DNA of 64,000 nucleotides from Lachnospiraceae bacterium (GCA_015057025.1 SVFD01000002.1:1-64000); one strand, 5' to 3'; shown: positions 1 to 8,386, counted from the first letter of the stretch. The notes: generated by a model from the sequence alone, not told the origin. Numbers and translations are program-made.

Positions 1-219
1 AACAGGAGATTCTTCTACAATAGTTTCGGTGCTTTCAGTTGCTTCCTGTGATACAACAGGAGCTTCAGTAGGCTCTACAACAGCTTCCTGTTCAACCTGT
101 GATTCAACAGTGGGTTCGTTTACGTTATTGTTTGCTGTTTCTTCTGTGTTGCCGCCACAAGCGGTAAGGCTTGCTACAAGTGCCATTGTAGCGATTAGTG
201 CTAATGTTTTTTTCTTCAT
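1..219 (-). CDS. Lipoprotein, N-terminal part (runs off window start)
   Basis: The minus strand from 219 reads MKKKTLALIATMALVASLTACGG, a textbook lipoprotein leader: positive start, hydrophobic stretch, lipobox L-T-A-C with the lipidated Cys at about residue 21. A long Glu/Thr/Val/Ser-rich linker follows and continues off the edge, so the functional domain is not visible. The start is fixed by a GGAGG site at about 231-236. It is divergent from the RHH regulator at 402 and shares a control region with two palindromes, so it probably belongs to the integrative element. The protein should be anchored outside the membrane; the substrate is unknown. Confidence 0.8.
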   Translation of the reverse strand, partial: MKKKTLALIATMALVASLTACGGNTEETANNNVNEPTVESQVEQEAVVEPTEAPVVSQEATESTETIVEESPV

Positions 220-273
220 TTCTGTGCTTTTCCTCCTCTTGCTGATTTATCAGCATTTATTTTTGTGTTTTGT

Positions 274-287
274 GTTCATTTATGAAC
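274..287. promoter_or_regulatory. Palindromic operator candidate 1
   Basis: The 14-base near-palindrome GTTCATTTATGAAC lies between the divergent lipoprotein and RHH genes. A second copy (GTTCATATACGAAC) lies 78 bases on, and both are followed by nearly the same bases (ATATAATGG / ATAAAATGG). The core TCATTTATGA recurs upstream of two more genes of this element. It is the type of short dyad that ribbon-helix-helix repressors bind; that role is inference. Confidence 0.5.
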
Positions 288-351
288 ATATAATGGTTTG
301 AAAACAGATATTATACTAACATATACTTTAAGGCATAGTCAAGTGTAATAT

Positions 352-365
352 GTTCATATACGAAC
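352..365. promoter_or_regulatory. Palindromic operator candidate 2
   Basis: GTTCATATACGAAC is an imperfect dyad (5 of 6 arm positions pair) just upstream of the RHH gene at 402. It is the second copy of the motif at 274-287, with the same downstream context. Confidence 0.45.
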
Positions 366-401
366 ATAAAATGGTGCATAAATGGTAGGAGATTAGAACA
401 T

Positions 402-590
402 ATGACAGACGATATTTTAATCATCAAAAAGCGTGGCGATGGTTGCAAGACCTTTTCAATCCGTATTGATGAGGGATTGGCAGAACGTATTGACAATCTG
501 GCAGCCGAAGCAAAGATGAGCCGCAATGAAATGATTGGCGAGCTCCTTGAGTTTGCGGTTGAAAGATGTAAACTGACAGACAGAAAATAA
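402..590 (+). CDS. Ribbon-helix-helix (Arc/CopG-like) DNA-binding protein
   Basis: This 62-residue protein has the compact ribbon-helix-helix layout: a beta strand at about residues 17-23 (KTFSIRIDEG), helix one with E-R-I-D-N-L, a turn, and helix two starting S-R-N-E-M-I-G. Such proteins dimerise and insert the paired strands into the major groove of short dyads. The start is supported by AGGAGA about 10 bases upstream. The gene sits directly after two dyads and is the natural candidate to bind them and control the divergent lipoprotein and other element genes. No partner toxin is adjacent. Confidence 0.75.
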   Translation: MTDDILIIKKRGDGCKTFSIRIDEGLAERIDNLAAEAKMSRNEMIGELLEFAVERCKLTDRK

Positions 591-615
591 TAGATAAAGC
601 ACAATAGAGTGGTAT

Positions 616-651
616 AGCCTACCGAGGATGATTTTCCCGATAGGCTTTTTT
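616..651 (+). terminator. Terminator after the RHH gene
   Basis: AGCCTA and TAGGCT arms flank a short interior with weaker pairing, followed by a run of six T (646-651). Confidence 0.65.
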
Positions 652-673
652 GTTGTACTTATAAAAGCAAATA

Positions 674-699
674 AGCCTACTGAGTGGGCTCAGTAGGCT
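674..699 (-). terminator. Hairpin terminator for the minus-strand gene at 711-1076
   Basis: A perfect 11-base stem, AGCCTACTGAG / CTCAGTAGGCT, with a 4-base loop lies just past the stop codon of the minus-strand gene. T content after it on the minus strand is modest. Confidence 0.6.
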
Positions 700-710
700 G
701 TGATGCAATA

Positions 711-1076
711 TTATTCTGCCGCTGATGCGGTAGATTGTGCTCTGTACGCTTCTCGTGCAGAATTGAACATGTCTGCAATCTCTTGGACTGTGACAGTGAT
801 GTCTTTCCAACTGGTTCCTTTCTTGTTGGTAGCCACAGACAGCTTCTTTGTCTGTTCAGGCTTTCCAAGCAGGATAGATTTATAGCCAGCGACTTCTGAA
901 CCATCACGTTTGGTAGCAGGGAGTAATTGTCCCATATTAATTGCGAACGATGCGTAGCCAGTTTTGGATTCTTGGCACGGAACGCTTATGTTTGCGAACT
1001 GTTTGCCGTCCTGTCTGGTGTTTACGTGAATGAGTGCTTCGTGTACAAAATTGATGAATAAGTTTTTAGCTGCCAT
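711..1076 (-). CDS. Uncharacterised element protein, 121 aa
   Basis: The start is set at M-A-A-K-N (1076) because GAAGGAGAT lies just upstream; the open frame runs further 5' but has no ribosome site. The soluble protein has a predicted beta-rich N-terminal half (K-N-L-F-I-N-F..I-S-V-P..Y-A-S-F-A-I-N) and a helical C-terminus (I-A-D-M-F-N-S-A-R-E-A-Y). The look is of a small OB-fold or single-strand-binding-like accessory protein carried by conjugative elements of Clostridia, but I see no defining motif and do not assign a function. It ends at its own hairpin and is likely monocistronic. Confidence 0.65.
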   Translation of the reverse strand: MAAKNLFINFVHEALIHVNTRQDGKQFANISVPCQESKTGYASFAINMGQLLPATKRDGSEVAGYKSILLGKPEQTKKLSVATNKKGTSWKDITVTVQEIADMFNSAREAYRAQSTASAAE

Positions 1077-1312
1077 AGTTTTATCTCCTTCTCGTTTGAA
1101 TCCTAATATCTGTTTCCATATTCGGACCGAGCTGCGTGAGCAGCTTACTGGATAGGTAAATCTAAGCTGGTTGGTGTTAAAGTGAGTGGAGATAAGATAG
1201 GGGGTGCATCGAATAAAGGTAAGACGGCGGGCGTAGCTGCCAGCCGTGCGTATTTGGCACGGGATTTTATTGCCTGTGATGAGCATTTATGGTATATTAG
1301 CCTTGTGTATAG

Positions 1313-1324
1313 CTCATAAATGAG
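1313..1324. promoter_or_regulatory. Palindromic operator candidate 3
   Basis: CTCATAAATGAG is a perfect 12-base palindrome 27 bases before the gene at 1351. Its core TCATAAATGA is the exact reverse complement of the core at 276-285. Confidence 0.45.
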
Positions 1325-1350
1325 AATGACACAGATAGGAGAAGGTACAA

Positions 1351-1788
1351 ATGAGCGATTTGGGAAAGTTGCAAATTGAATATGAATCGGTGAAATATGA
1401 GGATGCGGATATTTACGAGATTCTAAAAGAGAAAATCACAGATTTCGATTCTTTGAATATTACAGTTGAGGACGGAGTGATTTTCTGCGATTGTATTTCG
1501 GATGAATATGTTTCCTGTTACGATGATTCATTTGAAGGTTCTGATTTTTTGTTCCAAGATATTTTGTTGGTATTAGATGAGTTGGAATGTAAGTATCGTG
1601 GCAACTTTATAGATAGAAACGTATATAATTATACATACACAGGCATTGATAAAATGGTTGAATATGATGAAACGCAGATTGAGTGTCCTGAATGTAGTTC
1701 AACTTTAATTAATGAAGATGAGACATTTGATGAAATGAGCGATAGAATCTGCTGTGGTGGCTGCGGTCATTGGTATAAGCCAGAATAA
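1351..1788 (+). CDS. Acidic protein with C-terminal zinc ribbon, 145 aa
   Basis: The N-terminal 105 residues are strongly acidic and match nothing I recognise. The C-terminus carries a Cys pair C-P-E-C at about residue 113, then C-C-G-G-C at about 135 followed by G-H-W-Y, a pattern consistent with a four-Cys zinc ribbon. The start has AGGAGAAGG upstream. It lies within the element segment between a dyad and a terminator, so it is probably transcribed alone. Function unknown. Confidence 0.65.
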   Translation: MSDLGKLQIEYESVKYEDADIYEILKEKITDFDSLNITVEDGVIFCDCISDEYVSCYDDSFEGSDFLFQDILLVLDELECKYRGNFIDRNVYNYTYTGIDKMVEYDETQIECPECSSTLINEDETFDEMSDRICCGGCGHWYKPE

Positions 1789-1802
1789 TAAGAAAGAATC
1801 AG

Positions 1803-1834
1803 GAACTGATGAGAAAATCTTGTCAGTTCTTTTT
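1803..1834 (+). terminator. Terminator after zinc-ribbon gene
   Basis: GAACTGA / TCAGTTC arms (1803-1809, 1823-1829) are followed by T-rich sequence. Confidence 0.6.
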
Positions 1835-2042
1835 ATTTGACCTCGTATTTGCCCCGTAGAGCGGCGAAATGAGCAGATTTGATAACTTGGTAGGGTATGA
1901 GACTAAAATGCGAATTTGAGGCTTATAAGGCGTTTGAAGATGAGTTACCTTAAAACGCCAAATGCTGAAAATATCTAACTTTTCAACTCTCGTCAGGTTG
2001 CTTATGACGAACTTTTGTGATATAATTTCCATATATGGAAAA
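1835..2042. other. Intergenic region before the recombinase
   Basis: No supported gene. The only open frame here is on the minus strand and lacks a ribosome site. The region ends with the palindrome TCCATATATGGA (2028-2039). Confidence 0.5.
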
Positions 2043-2056
2043 CCTCATTTATGAGG
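2043..2056. promoter_or_regulatory. Palindromic operator candidate 4 over the recombinase promoter
   Basis: CCTCATTTATGAGG is a near-perfect dyad with the same TCATTTATGA core as 276-285. A TATAAT box at 2070-2075 puts the -35 position inside the dyad, so a protein bound here would be expected to block recombinase transcription. Confidence 0.5.
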
Positions 2057-2098
2057 GATTTCTTCATATTATAATACTGATAAATGAGGTGATGGATT

Positions 2099-3730
2099 AT
2101 GGCGATGGCGAAGCGATTCGTCCAAAATAATAACCGAAATGCTATCTGTTATTATCGCTACAGCTCGGATGCACAACGTGAAGCGTCGATTGAGGAGCAA
2201 AGGGATGAAGCTCATAGGTATGCAAAAGCTCATGGCATGAATATCATTAGAGAATATTCCGATAAAGCAATGTCGGGTACTCGTGAGGATAGACCACAGT
2301 TTCAGTTGATGCTATATGAGGTCAAAAAACTAAGACCAGCATATCTGATTCTTTGGAAGACAGACCGACTATCAAGAGATAAGATTGATTCGGTTATTGC
2401 AAAGAAGCATTTAAGAGAAGCTGGATGTGAAATTGTTTATGTGGCGGAGTCAATGCCAGAAGATGAAGCGGATAGAGTTTTGCTGGAATCATTGTATGAA
2501 GGACTGGCACAGCATTATGTGATACAACATAAGCGAAATGTCACACGAGGTATGAAGTATAATGCTGAGAACTGCTTGTACAACGGTCATGTCACGTTGG
2601 GTTACAAGGGCAAGCCTGAACAGCGATATGAGATTGACGAGCAGACAGCTCCGATTGTAAAAATGATTTATCGGAAATATGCCGACGGTGTTCCTATGAA
2701 GCAGATTGTGGATGACTTGAACACGGCAGGTATTAAGTCTGTGAAAGGGAATGATTTTACAATCAATTCTCTAAGGCACATCTTATCGAATAAAGCGTAT
2801 ATAGGTGAGTATCATTGGGGAGAATATATAATCCCAGATGGTATGCCCCAGATTATAGAAAATGAGCTATTTGATGCAGTTCAAGAGAAGATGGCTCTAA
2901 ATAAGCATGGTGGCAATCGTAAAGTGAAAGAGAAGCATCCAGAGGAACTAAAGAAGCAACCCGAAGAATACTGGCTAACCGATTACATCACATGCGGTCA
3001 CTGTGGAGAACGGATGCACGGTCTATCTGGAACATCAAAGCAAGGGCGGCTACATTACTATTACGCCTGCGGCAATCATCGTAAGCACAAATGTGAGATG
3101 AAAAACATAAACAAAGCAAAATTGGAAAACGTGGTTCTGTATATGCTATCAGAACTGATTCAAGATGGTGCGTTACGAATATTGATTGCAGAAAGGTGTT
3201 ATAAGTATTATCAAGAGCAGAATAGTGATGGTGGAGCTTATCTGGATTCTATCAAAGTGCGAATTGCAGATGTGGACAAGAAGCTAAACAATATCATGAA
3301 AGCGATTGAGGCAGGAATCTTCAACGATACAACAGCACAGCGTATGAAAGAATTAGAGCTAGAAAAACAATTATTGGTTGATGAAAAGAACGCTGAGGAG
3401 TGTCGGCAGAAGTTCGAAATCAAGCTTGAGGATATTGTGAAGTATCTGGATTCGCTAATTGATAATATGAATGAGACTATCACAAAACATAAACTTCTTG
3501 AAATTTTAGTAAATAAGATATATATTTATAAAGACAAGGTAGTAGTTAGTTTTAATTATTCCGAAGACAATAGAATAATTCCTTTCGATGAGTTTGGAGA
3601 GTTCATAACAAATCGGAAAAAGATTGAAACAATGATGAACGAACACGAAATCAAAATGGATTCGGCTAAAGCGAAGATGCTAAAAAGCCTGATAGACGAT
3701 GACGGTGAGGACTTTGATTTTTTCGTCTAA
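2099..3730 (+). CDS. Large serine recombinase / integrase
   Basis: This 543-residue protein has the order of a large serine recombinase. The N-terminal resolvase domain shows Y-Y-R-Y-S-S (nucleophile Ser near residue 22), E-E-Q-R-D-E, D-K-A-M-S-G and K-T-D-R-L-S-R-D. A recombinase domain at about 160-270 has G-H-V-T-L-G-Y and N-S-L-R-H-I-L-S-N. A zinc ribbon follows (C-G-H-C ... C-G-N-H-R-K-H-K-C, about 299-330), then a coiled-coil region. Such enzymes insert and excise conjugative or mobilisable elements at attP/attB. The start is backed by GAGGTG 8 bases upstream. As the last gene before chromosomal-type genes, it marks the probable right end of an element. Confidence 0.92.
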   Translation: MAMAKRFVQNNNRNAICYYRYSSDAQREASIEEQRDEAHRYAKAHGMNIIREYSDKAMSGTREDRPQFQLMLYEVKKLRPAYLILWKTDRLSRDKIDSVIAKKHLREAGCEIVYVAESMPEDEADRVLLESLYEGLAQHYVIQHKRNVTRGMKYNAENCLYNGHVTLGYKGKPEQRYEIDEQTAPIVKMIYRKYADGVPMKQIVDDLNTAGIKSVKGNDFTINSLRHILSNKAYIGEYHWGEYIIPDGMPQIIENELFDAVQEKMALNKHGGNRKVKEKHPEELKKQPEEYWLTDYITCGHCGERMHGLSGTSKQGRLHYYYACGNHRKHKCEMKNINKAKLENVVLYMLSELIQDGALRILIAERCYKYYQEQNSDGGAYLDSIKVRIADVDKKLNNIMKAIEAGIFNDTTAQRMKELELEKQLLVDEKNAEECRQKFEIKLEDIVKYLDSLIDNMNETITKHKLLEILVNKIYIYKDKVVVSFNYSEDNRIIPFDEFGEFITNRKKIETMMNEHEIKMDSAKAKMLKSLIDDDGEDFDFFV

Positions 3731-3875
3731 AGGGTTCGTCAAGTTCGTGGGCGGGTCCATTTGAATCAAAACGGTCGAACACCGTTCCAATCAGTAAAAT
3801 AGCGGTGTTTGGGAGTGCGTTCGGTATCGTGCTTGACACAAGCAAGTATGGTATCGAACAAAATGATGTGATTAA

Positions 3876-3912
3876 ATCGGTGACATTCTACGGAGTGTTA
3901 CCGATGTTTTTT
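3876..3912 (+). terminator. Terminator after the recombinase
   Basis: ATCGGTGACA pairs with TGTTACCGAT (one G-T wobble), followed by a run of T. The element's right attachment site should lie between 3731 and this hairpin or just beyond; no repeat partner is visible in the window. Confidence 0.65.
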
Positions 3913-3980
3913 TGCTTGAAAATAGGCGGTTTGAGATAGGGATAATTAGCGAAAATAATTAAAAAATTTCGTTAATTTTA

Positions 3981-4007
3981 TTGACATGGCATATATATAT
4001 ATATAAT
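3981..4007 (+). promoter_or_regulatory. Promoter with AT dinucleotide repeat spacer
   Basis: A consensus TTGACA (3981-3986) is followed by about six AT repeats running into TATAAT (4002-4007). The spacer is 15 bases if TATAAT is used, 17 if the overlapping TAATGT is used. The same arrangement precedes the lipoprotein at 48157. Confidence 0.6.
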
Positions 4008-4054
4008 GTTTTTTAGACTTTTTTTAGGTTTTATTTTAATGATAAGGAGTGCGA

Positions 4055-5461
4055 ATGATGAAAAAGTTTTTAGCGATTTTGTTATCAGTGGGAATGGTAT
4101 TTTCGTTGGTAGCGTGTGGCGGTTCAGCTGATTCCGAAGATGCAGAAAGAGAAGAAAGCAAGGAAGTAGTTGAGAGCACAGTTGAGGAAGTAGAAGAAAC
4201 AACAGAGGAATCTACGGAAAGTGTAGAGGTGGAAAATGAAGAGTTTGCATTTATTTCACATCCTACAAATGAAGGTTATACTGTAGGAAATTATTGGTAC
4301 TTTAAGGCAGATGCTACCGGAAATGGTGAGGAAAAGTGGTATGTATATGACCTTGTCGCACATGAAATTATTGGTGAAAGTGATATGGATTTATCGCAGA
4401 TGAATCCGGAATGGAATGAAGGTAGATATTTGGGCTGTAATTACATATATGGGAATACAATGCTTGTGACGGATTCTGGCTATGAAGGGGAAATAATAGA
4501 TGTCTGCACCGGCGAAGAAGTATTTGTATTAAACGAAAATCAAAGATTTATAACTGATTTTGATTGGGGAAATGTTCTTGTATTGGAAACACAAGAAAAC
4601 TTTGAAGGAAATACATATTCACTCGGAATGGTAAATCATAAAGGCGAATGGTTCAGTATTTCTGCTGATTTCATATCGGGTGAACATACAGATAATATTA
4701 TACAATCTTGCACAAGTACGTATGAAGGAAAGTATGTATTTTGTGATGAATTTAGTAGTGGTGGTGAGTCCATATGTTTTTATATTTGTGACTTTGGTAG
4801 TGGAGAGGTCACATCTTTTCAAGTGTCTGCTTATGTAGTGAAAAACGGTGCTGTATGCTTTTTTGAGAATGAATGGATAGCATATAATTATGATGCGCAT
4901 GAAGCATACTTTGTTAATTTAGAGACTGAGGAGAAGCGTGAAATTAATTATTTTGTAGATTATGTAGTAGATGGTGATGCTTTGGTTGGATATGATAGGG
5001 ATAATCTTAACGATTATTTGAATTTATTTAATCAAGATGGATTGATTGCGAGATATGATTTATCCACCTATGAACGAATCGATTTGAGAGAAATAACAAA
5101 GAATAATCTTCTTTCATGTGTCCAAAACGAACAAGGAGTATGGTTCGTGTGTCTTTTTAATACAGATGGCAGTATGGCATTTGAACCAATAAATAAGGAA
5201 AGTTTCCCAGGTGGTACAGATAGAGAGTATATGGATTTAACGGAAGAAAAACTTGTTGCATGGGATTGGGAAGGTGCTGTATTCGTATATAATATTGCTA
5301 CTCAAGAGCTTGTAAATACAGAGATGCAATATGTAGTTAAGAGTTACATTGCGGAAGAAGATATGTTTGTTGTTGAAGGTGAACATCCGGAATATGGATT
5401 TGGTTACTATTTGGTTTCTACAGATGATTTGGAAACCTTGATTAACCCTTTTGAGAAATAA
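4055..5461 (+). CDS. Lipoprotein with acidic linker and beta-propeller-like body
   Basis: The N-terminus is a lipoprotein leader ending L-V-A-C-G-G, with the lipid Cys near residue 21. A Glu/Ser/Thr-rich linker of about 40 residues follows, then a large domain rich in short beta strands with repeated aromatic-Gly motifs (Y-T-V-G-N-Y-W-Y-F, G-E-K..Y-D). That resembles a WD40/PQQ-like propeller, although I see no defining repeat signature. Two adjacent ATG codons (4055, 4058) follow AAGGAG; the upstream GTG at 4049 overlaps the ribosome site and is rejected. Expected on the outer face of the membrane. Ligand unknown. Confidence 0.75.
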   Translation: MMKKFLAILLSVGMVFSLVACGGSADSEDAEREESKEVVESTVEEVEETTEESTESVEVENEEFAFISHPTNEGYTVGNYWYFKADATGNGEEKWYVYDLVAHEIIGESDMDLSQMNPEWNEGRYLGCNYIYGNTMLVTDSGYEGEIIDVCTGEEVFVLNENQRFITDFDWGNVLVLETQENFEGNTYSLGMVNHKGEWFSISADFISGEHTDNIIQSCTSTYEGKYVFCDEFSSGGESICFYICDFGSGEVTSFQVSAYVVKNGAVCFFENEWIAYNYDAHEAYFVNLETEEKREINYFVDYVVDGDALVGYDRDNLNDYLNLFNQDGLIARYDLSTYERIDLREITKNNLLSCVQNEQGVWFVCLFNTDGSMAFEPINKESFPGGTDREYMDLTEEKLVAWDWEGAVFVYNIATQELVNTEMQYVVKSYIAEEDMFVVEGEHPEYGFGYYLVSTDDLETLINPFEK

Positions 5462-5480
5462 AACTTGCATAATATGTTTA

Positions 5481-5524
5481 ATAGCATCAAAACAATCATA
5501 ACATGGTTGTTTTGATGCTATTTT
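5481..5524 (+). terminator. Strong terminator after the lipoprotein
   Basis: A perfect 15-base stem, ATAGCATCAAAACAA / TTGTTTTGATGCTAT, is followed by T. Confidence 0.8.
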
Positions 5525-5598
5525 AAAATGAAATGGAAGTGTAAAAGCCGGAGCATGAAAGAAAGGGTAAATCCATAAAGGGGAATCTGTCCCCTATG

Positions 5599-5633
5599 GC
5601 AAGTATAGATGCGAATCGCATCTAGTTACTTGC
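5599..5633. repeat. Inverted repeat at the 5' edge of a broken gene
   Basis: Outer arms GCAAGTA / TACTTGC and inner arms TAGATGCGA / TCGCATCTA form an almost uninterrupted 35-base dyad. It lies exactly where the downstream pseudogene loses its 5' end, so it may be a transposon end, a REP-like element or a rearrangement scar. Confidence 0.5.
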
Positions 5634-6139
5634 CTTTTCAGTTTTATCCTGAGGCAACATTCGGTCGAATGGAGGGTGATAGATTTATTACCTGTTTAGA
5701 ACAATATAATGCAGAGATTAATCCTAATTTTATGACGGCTCTTTCGGTGGATTCCGATAATAGAATTTCGGAAGCACAAGCTGCTTATTATATTGCGAAT
5801 AACGATAAGCTTGGAATTGATGCAATGAAACAAGTGCAAGGTGATTTTGACTGGACGTATTAATTTGGTGACCCTGAAGATTATGGCAACGGAATTATTG
5901 TATATCAGATGGATACTATTTATGATGGTTCTACAACCACAACTCATTTTATATATTATCAGTTGGATGATAAATACACGGTAGAAATAGGTGTTTTCGG
6001 ATTTATTGGCACTGGAAATTTACAGACAAGCAATGAACTCAATGAAGAATTATTAAAAGTGCTGGAATTTTACCGTACAGAAGAAAATATGTTTATTTTA
6101 GTAGATCCTGAAACGACGGAAGTTATGGTTACAGAATAG
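5609..6139 (+). pseudogene. Broken gene: 5'-truncated and interrupted by an in-frame stop
   Basis: Two open stretches, 5609-5863 and 5909-6139, are in the same frame and are separated only by a TAA at 5861-5863. Read through, they give one continuous acidic protein (..F-D-W-T-Y-stop-F-G-D-P-E-D-Y-G..). There is no convincing ribosome site, an in-frame TAG sits directly before the ATG at 5609, and no signal peptide remains. The C-terminal half (V-E-I-G-V-F-G-F..F-I-L-V-D-P-E-T) looks like the end of a secreted or lipoprotein beta domain of the kind common in this window. I read it as a decaying relic. Confidence 0.65.
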
Positions 6140-6154
6140 TGTTGAATAAATAGA

Positions 6155-6187
6155 AAATCCCGGTGTTAGAAAACTCCGGGATTTTTT
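6155..6187 (+). terminator. Terminator after the pseudogene
   Basis: AAATCCCGG / CCGGGATTT stem with a T run. Confidence 0.75.
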
Positions 6188-6336
6188 GTGTTGTGGCAGA
6201 ATAAAGATTAAAATTGTGTAGTATACAATAATTATTGTTTTTTGATTAAATGAACAGAACACATTACTTGATTCAAGAGAATGATAAGCGTATAATGTAG
6301 TTTAAGATAATATAAAATATACGTGAGGAATTAAAA

Positions 6337-6846
6337 GTGAATAAAGGTCAAATTGTACGCATGGTTACCATGATAGTCATTGCCGTAATACTGGTGCTGT
6401 CAGTGTGGGGCTATGGCAGTGAAATAGGTAAAGTAATAAATCCCATTGATTATGCTTCAGATGTGAATATTGATGGGGCTGATTTTACGGGAGTTACCAA
6501 TGTTTTAGTTGTAGGTACCAATGTTTTCGTGGGTTTTATTATGGGTATGACATATTTCATTGCCATATTTATCATTTCGCTGATACTTTTATTGCCCTGG
6601 GGACTGGTGGTTGCCATTAAAAAATCAAAGATTGCGCCTGTGGAACTGAAGGTTGCAATCGGTACAGGCATTGGTGCGACAGTTTTATCCCTGATTATGG
6701 GTTTGATTGGGGCGCGATTTAATGGAGTGCTCATTGTTTTGGTAATGGCGTTGATTGTTGCAATTATGTTTGGACTGTTGTGTATCTTGCCGTATTGGTT
6801 GGCATATAGAAGATGTAAGAAAGCAGAGATGACTTATGAATCGTGA
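6337..6846 (+). CDS. Four-helix integral membrane protein, 169 aa
   Basis: The GTG start is preceded by GTGAGGAA. Hydrophobic segments at about residues 7-25, 52-90 (one long or two short), 104-125 and 128-152 predict roughly four membrane helices with a Lys/Arg-rich C-terminal tail. I do not recognise the family. The stop codon overlaps the next gene by 11 bases, indicating translational coupling with another membrane protein; the two probably work together. Confidence 0.65.
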   Translation: MNKGQIVRMVTMIVIAVILVLSVWGYGSEIGKVINPIDYASDVNIDGADFTGVTNVLVVGTNVFVGFIMGMTYFIAIFIISLILLLPWGLVVAIKKSKIAPVELKVAIGTGIGATVLSLIMGLIGARFNGVLIVLVMALIVAIMFGLLCILPYWLAYRRCKKAEMTYES

Positions 6847-7417
6847 GAATCAGGTAAAAGACTTCCTCTTTAACAATACACAGGATGTGTTGATGGCGCA
6901 GGAAGAATTAGAGAAAATCCAGAAACTTGAGCCAAAAATCGGTCAGGCTGACATTGAGCTTCTGTACAAATTATATAATAAAAGCATCGAGAAGCGTAGC
7001 TTCCAGACACCGGTAGGTTTGGAATTTATGTTAAAAGTCAAGAAAATCCTTGATAACAATCCCAATACACCGGGAGAAGTTGTGCCTATTCCTTTGTATA
7101 CGACTTTTGATTTGACTACCAGAAGAGAACAGGAGGCAATTCAGAAGCGCCAGCAATTTATGGTAAAAAAGAAACAGGACGATGCAAAGAAGTTAAAAAC
7201 ATCTATTATTATTAATGTCATTCTGGGACTTATGGTTATTGCCATGTTTTTTATTGCATCAACGGGAAAGAATCCCAATATATTGAATTACGAGAATGCA
7301 ATTATCAATAAGTATGCGGAGTGGGAAGAAGAGCTTCGCGAGCGCGAAAACCGCGTTATTCAGTATGAGAATGAGTATGGCATAGAACATGGTAGTTCAT
7401 TGTCAGAAGAACCGTAG
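6836..7417 (+). CDS. Single-pass membrane protein, 193 aa
   Basis: The N-terminal 120 residues are soluble and helix-rich (E-E-L-E-K-I-Q-K-L..). One membrane helix at about 123-142 (I-I-I-N-V-I-L-G-L-M-V-I-A-M-F-F) follows a Lys-rich stretch, so the N-terminus should be inside. A charged outer helix (E-E-E-L-R-E-R-E-N-R) ends the protein. It overlaps the preceding membrane gene and has no strong ribosome site of its own, so it is probably made by coupling. Function unknown. Confidence 0.65.
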   Translation: MNRENQVKDFLFNNTQDVLMAQEELEKIQKLEPKIGQADIELLYKLYNKSIEKRSFQTPVGLEFMLKVKKILDNNPNTPGEVVPIPLYTTFDLTTRREQEAIQKRQQFMVKKKQDDAKKLKTSIIINVILGLMVIAMFFIASTGKNPNILNYENAIINKYAEWEEELRERENRVIQYENEYGIEHGSSLSEEP

Positions 7418-7551
7418 TAATCCGGTATGGACAGAATGTGTTTTATTTGCGGTTTGTACTACGGAATTCACAATTTTAACATAGTTGTCTGCTAGTCTTA
7501 ATGCTAGATGATACATAGGGATAAATATGCCTTGTGTAAAAGGAGGACGAA

Positions 7552-8226
7552 ATGGACAAGTTAAAAATTCTTGTGGTAGATGATGAGACCAGAATGCGAA
7601 TCCTTGTTAAGGATTTCCTTGTAAAAGCCGGTTTCGATGTGATTGAGGCTGAGGACGGCTGTAAAGCACTGGATCTCTTTTATGAAGATAAAGATATAGC
7701 TTTGATCGTTTTAGACGTTATGATGCCTAAAATGGACGGCTGGGAGGTATGTAAGGAAATCAGGGAGTCCTCGAAGGTTCCCATTATCATGCTGACCGCC
7801 CGGGGCGACGAACGTGATGAGCTGCAAGGCTTCCAGCTAGGCGTGGACGAATACATCTCTAAGCCTTTCAGTCCTAAGATTCTTGTGGCACGTATCGAAG
7901 CGATCCTTCGTCGTTCCCGCAAGCTTCCCGGAGAAGACTGCGTGGAGGCAGGAGGCATTCTTATTGATAAAACAGCCCATGAGGTTCGTTCCGACGGCGA
8001 ACTGATTGAGTTAAGCTATAAGGAATTCGAACTGCTGACTTATTTCGTGGAGAATAAGGGCATTGCATTATCCAGAGAGAAGATTCTGAATAACGTATGG
8101 AATTACGATTATTTTGGTGATGCCAGAACCATAGATACCCATGTGAAGAAGTTAAGGTCAAAGCTAGGTGATAAAGGTGATATGATTAAGACTATTTGGG
8201 GCATGGGGTATAAATTTGAGTGTTAG
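7552..8226 (+). CDS. OmpR/PhoB-family response regulator
   Basis: The 224-residue protein has an N-terminal receiver with acidic pair D-D-E at about 10-12, phosphoacceptor D55 (V-L-D-V-M-M-P), T84 region (M-L-T-A-R) and the K-P-F switch Lys near 105. A C-terminal winged helix follows (about 125-224) with the typical L-S-Y-K-E-F-E-L-L, D-A-R-T-I-D-T-H-V-K-K-L-R and G-Y-K-F. On phosphorylation it should dimerise and bind promoter repeats. No histidine kinase is adjacent; the next one on the same strand is at 27466, with the accessory island in between. Codon use and GC are higher than in the AT-rich genes that follow. Confidence 0.93.
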   Translation: MDKLKILVVDDETRMRILVKDFLVKAGFDVIEAEDGCKALDLFYEDKDIALIVLDVMMPKMDGWEVCKEIRESSKVPIIMLTARGDERDELQGFQLGVDEYISKPFSPKILVARIEAILRRSRKLPGEDCVEAGGILIDKTAHEVRSDGELIELSYKEFELLTYFVENKGIALSREKILNNVWNYDYFGDARTIDTHVKKLRSKLGDKGDMIKTIWGMGYKFEC

Positions 8227-8239
8227 CTACGAGCAGAGC

Positions 8240-8300
8240 AAAAGGAGTGGAACAAACATGGAGAAAGTTTACTTTCGAGAGTGTTTGTTCCACTCCTTTT
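8240..8300. repeat. Long inverted repeat after the response regulator
   Basis: A perfect 19-base pair of arms (8240-8258 and 8282-8300, AAAAGGAGTGGAACAAACA) encloses an inner GAAAG/CTTTC hairpin and ends in TTTT. It can act as a terminator for the regulator and marks the left edge of the accessory island. Confidence 0.7.
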
Positions 8301-8386
8301 ATTGTGCGACAGCATGGACAGTGAGCGGACTAAGTACGCGAGCTGAGTGCCTGGCGAAGTAGAGCAAAAATAAAACAAATAATATA

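Noticed and set aside
1823..2032. Minus-strand open frame of 69 codons
   Set aside because: No ribosome site and no recognisable protein pattern.
3733..3939. Open frame of about 69 codons after the recombinase stop, possibly the 3' end of a disrupted gene
   Set aside because: It has no start, matches nothing I know and runs through a clear terminator hairpin (3876-3912). It may still be the displaced tail of the target gene.
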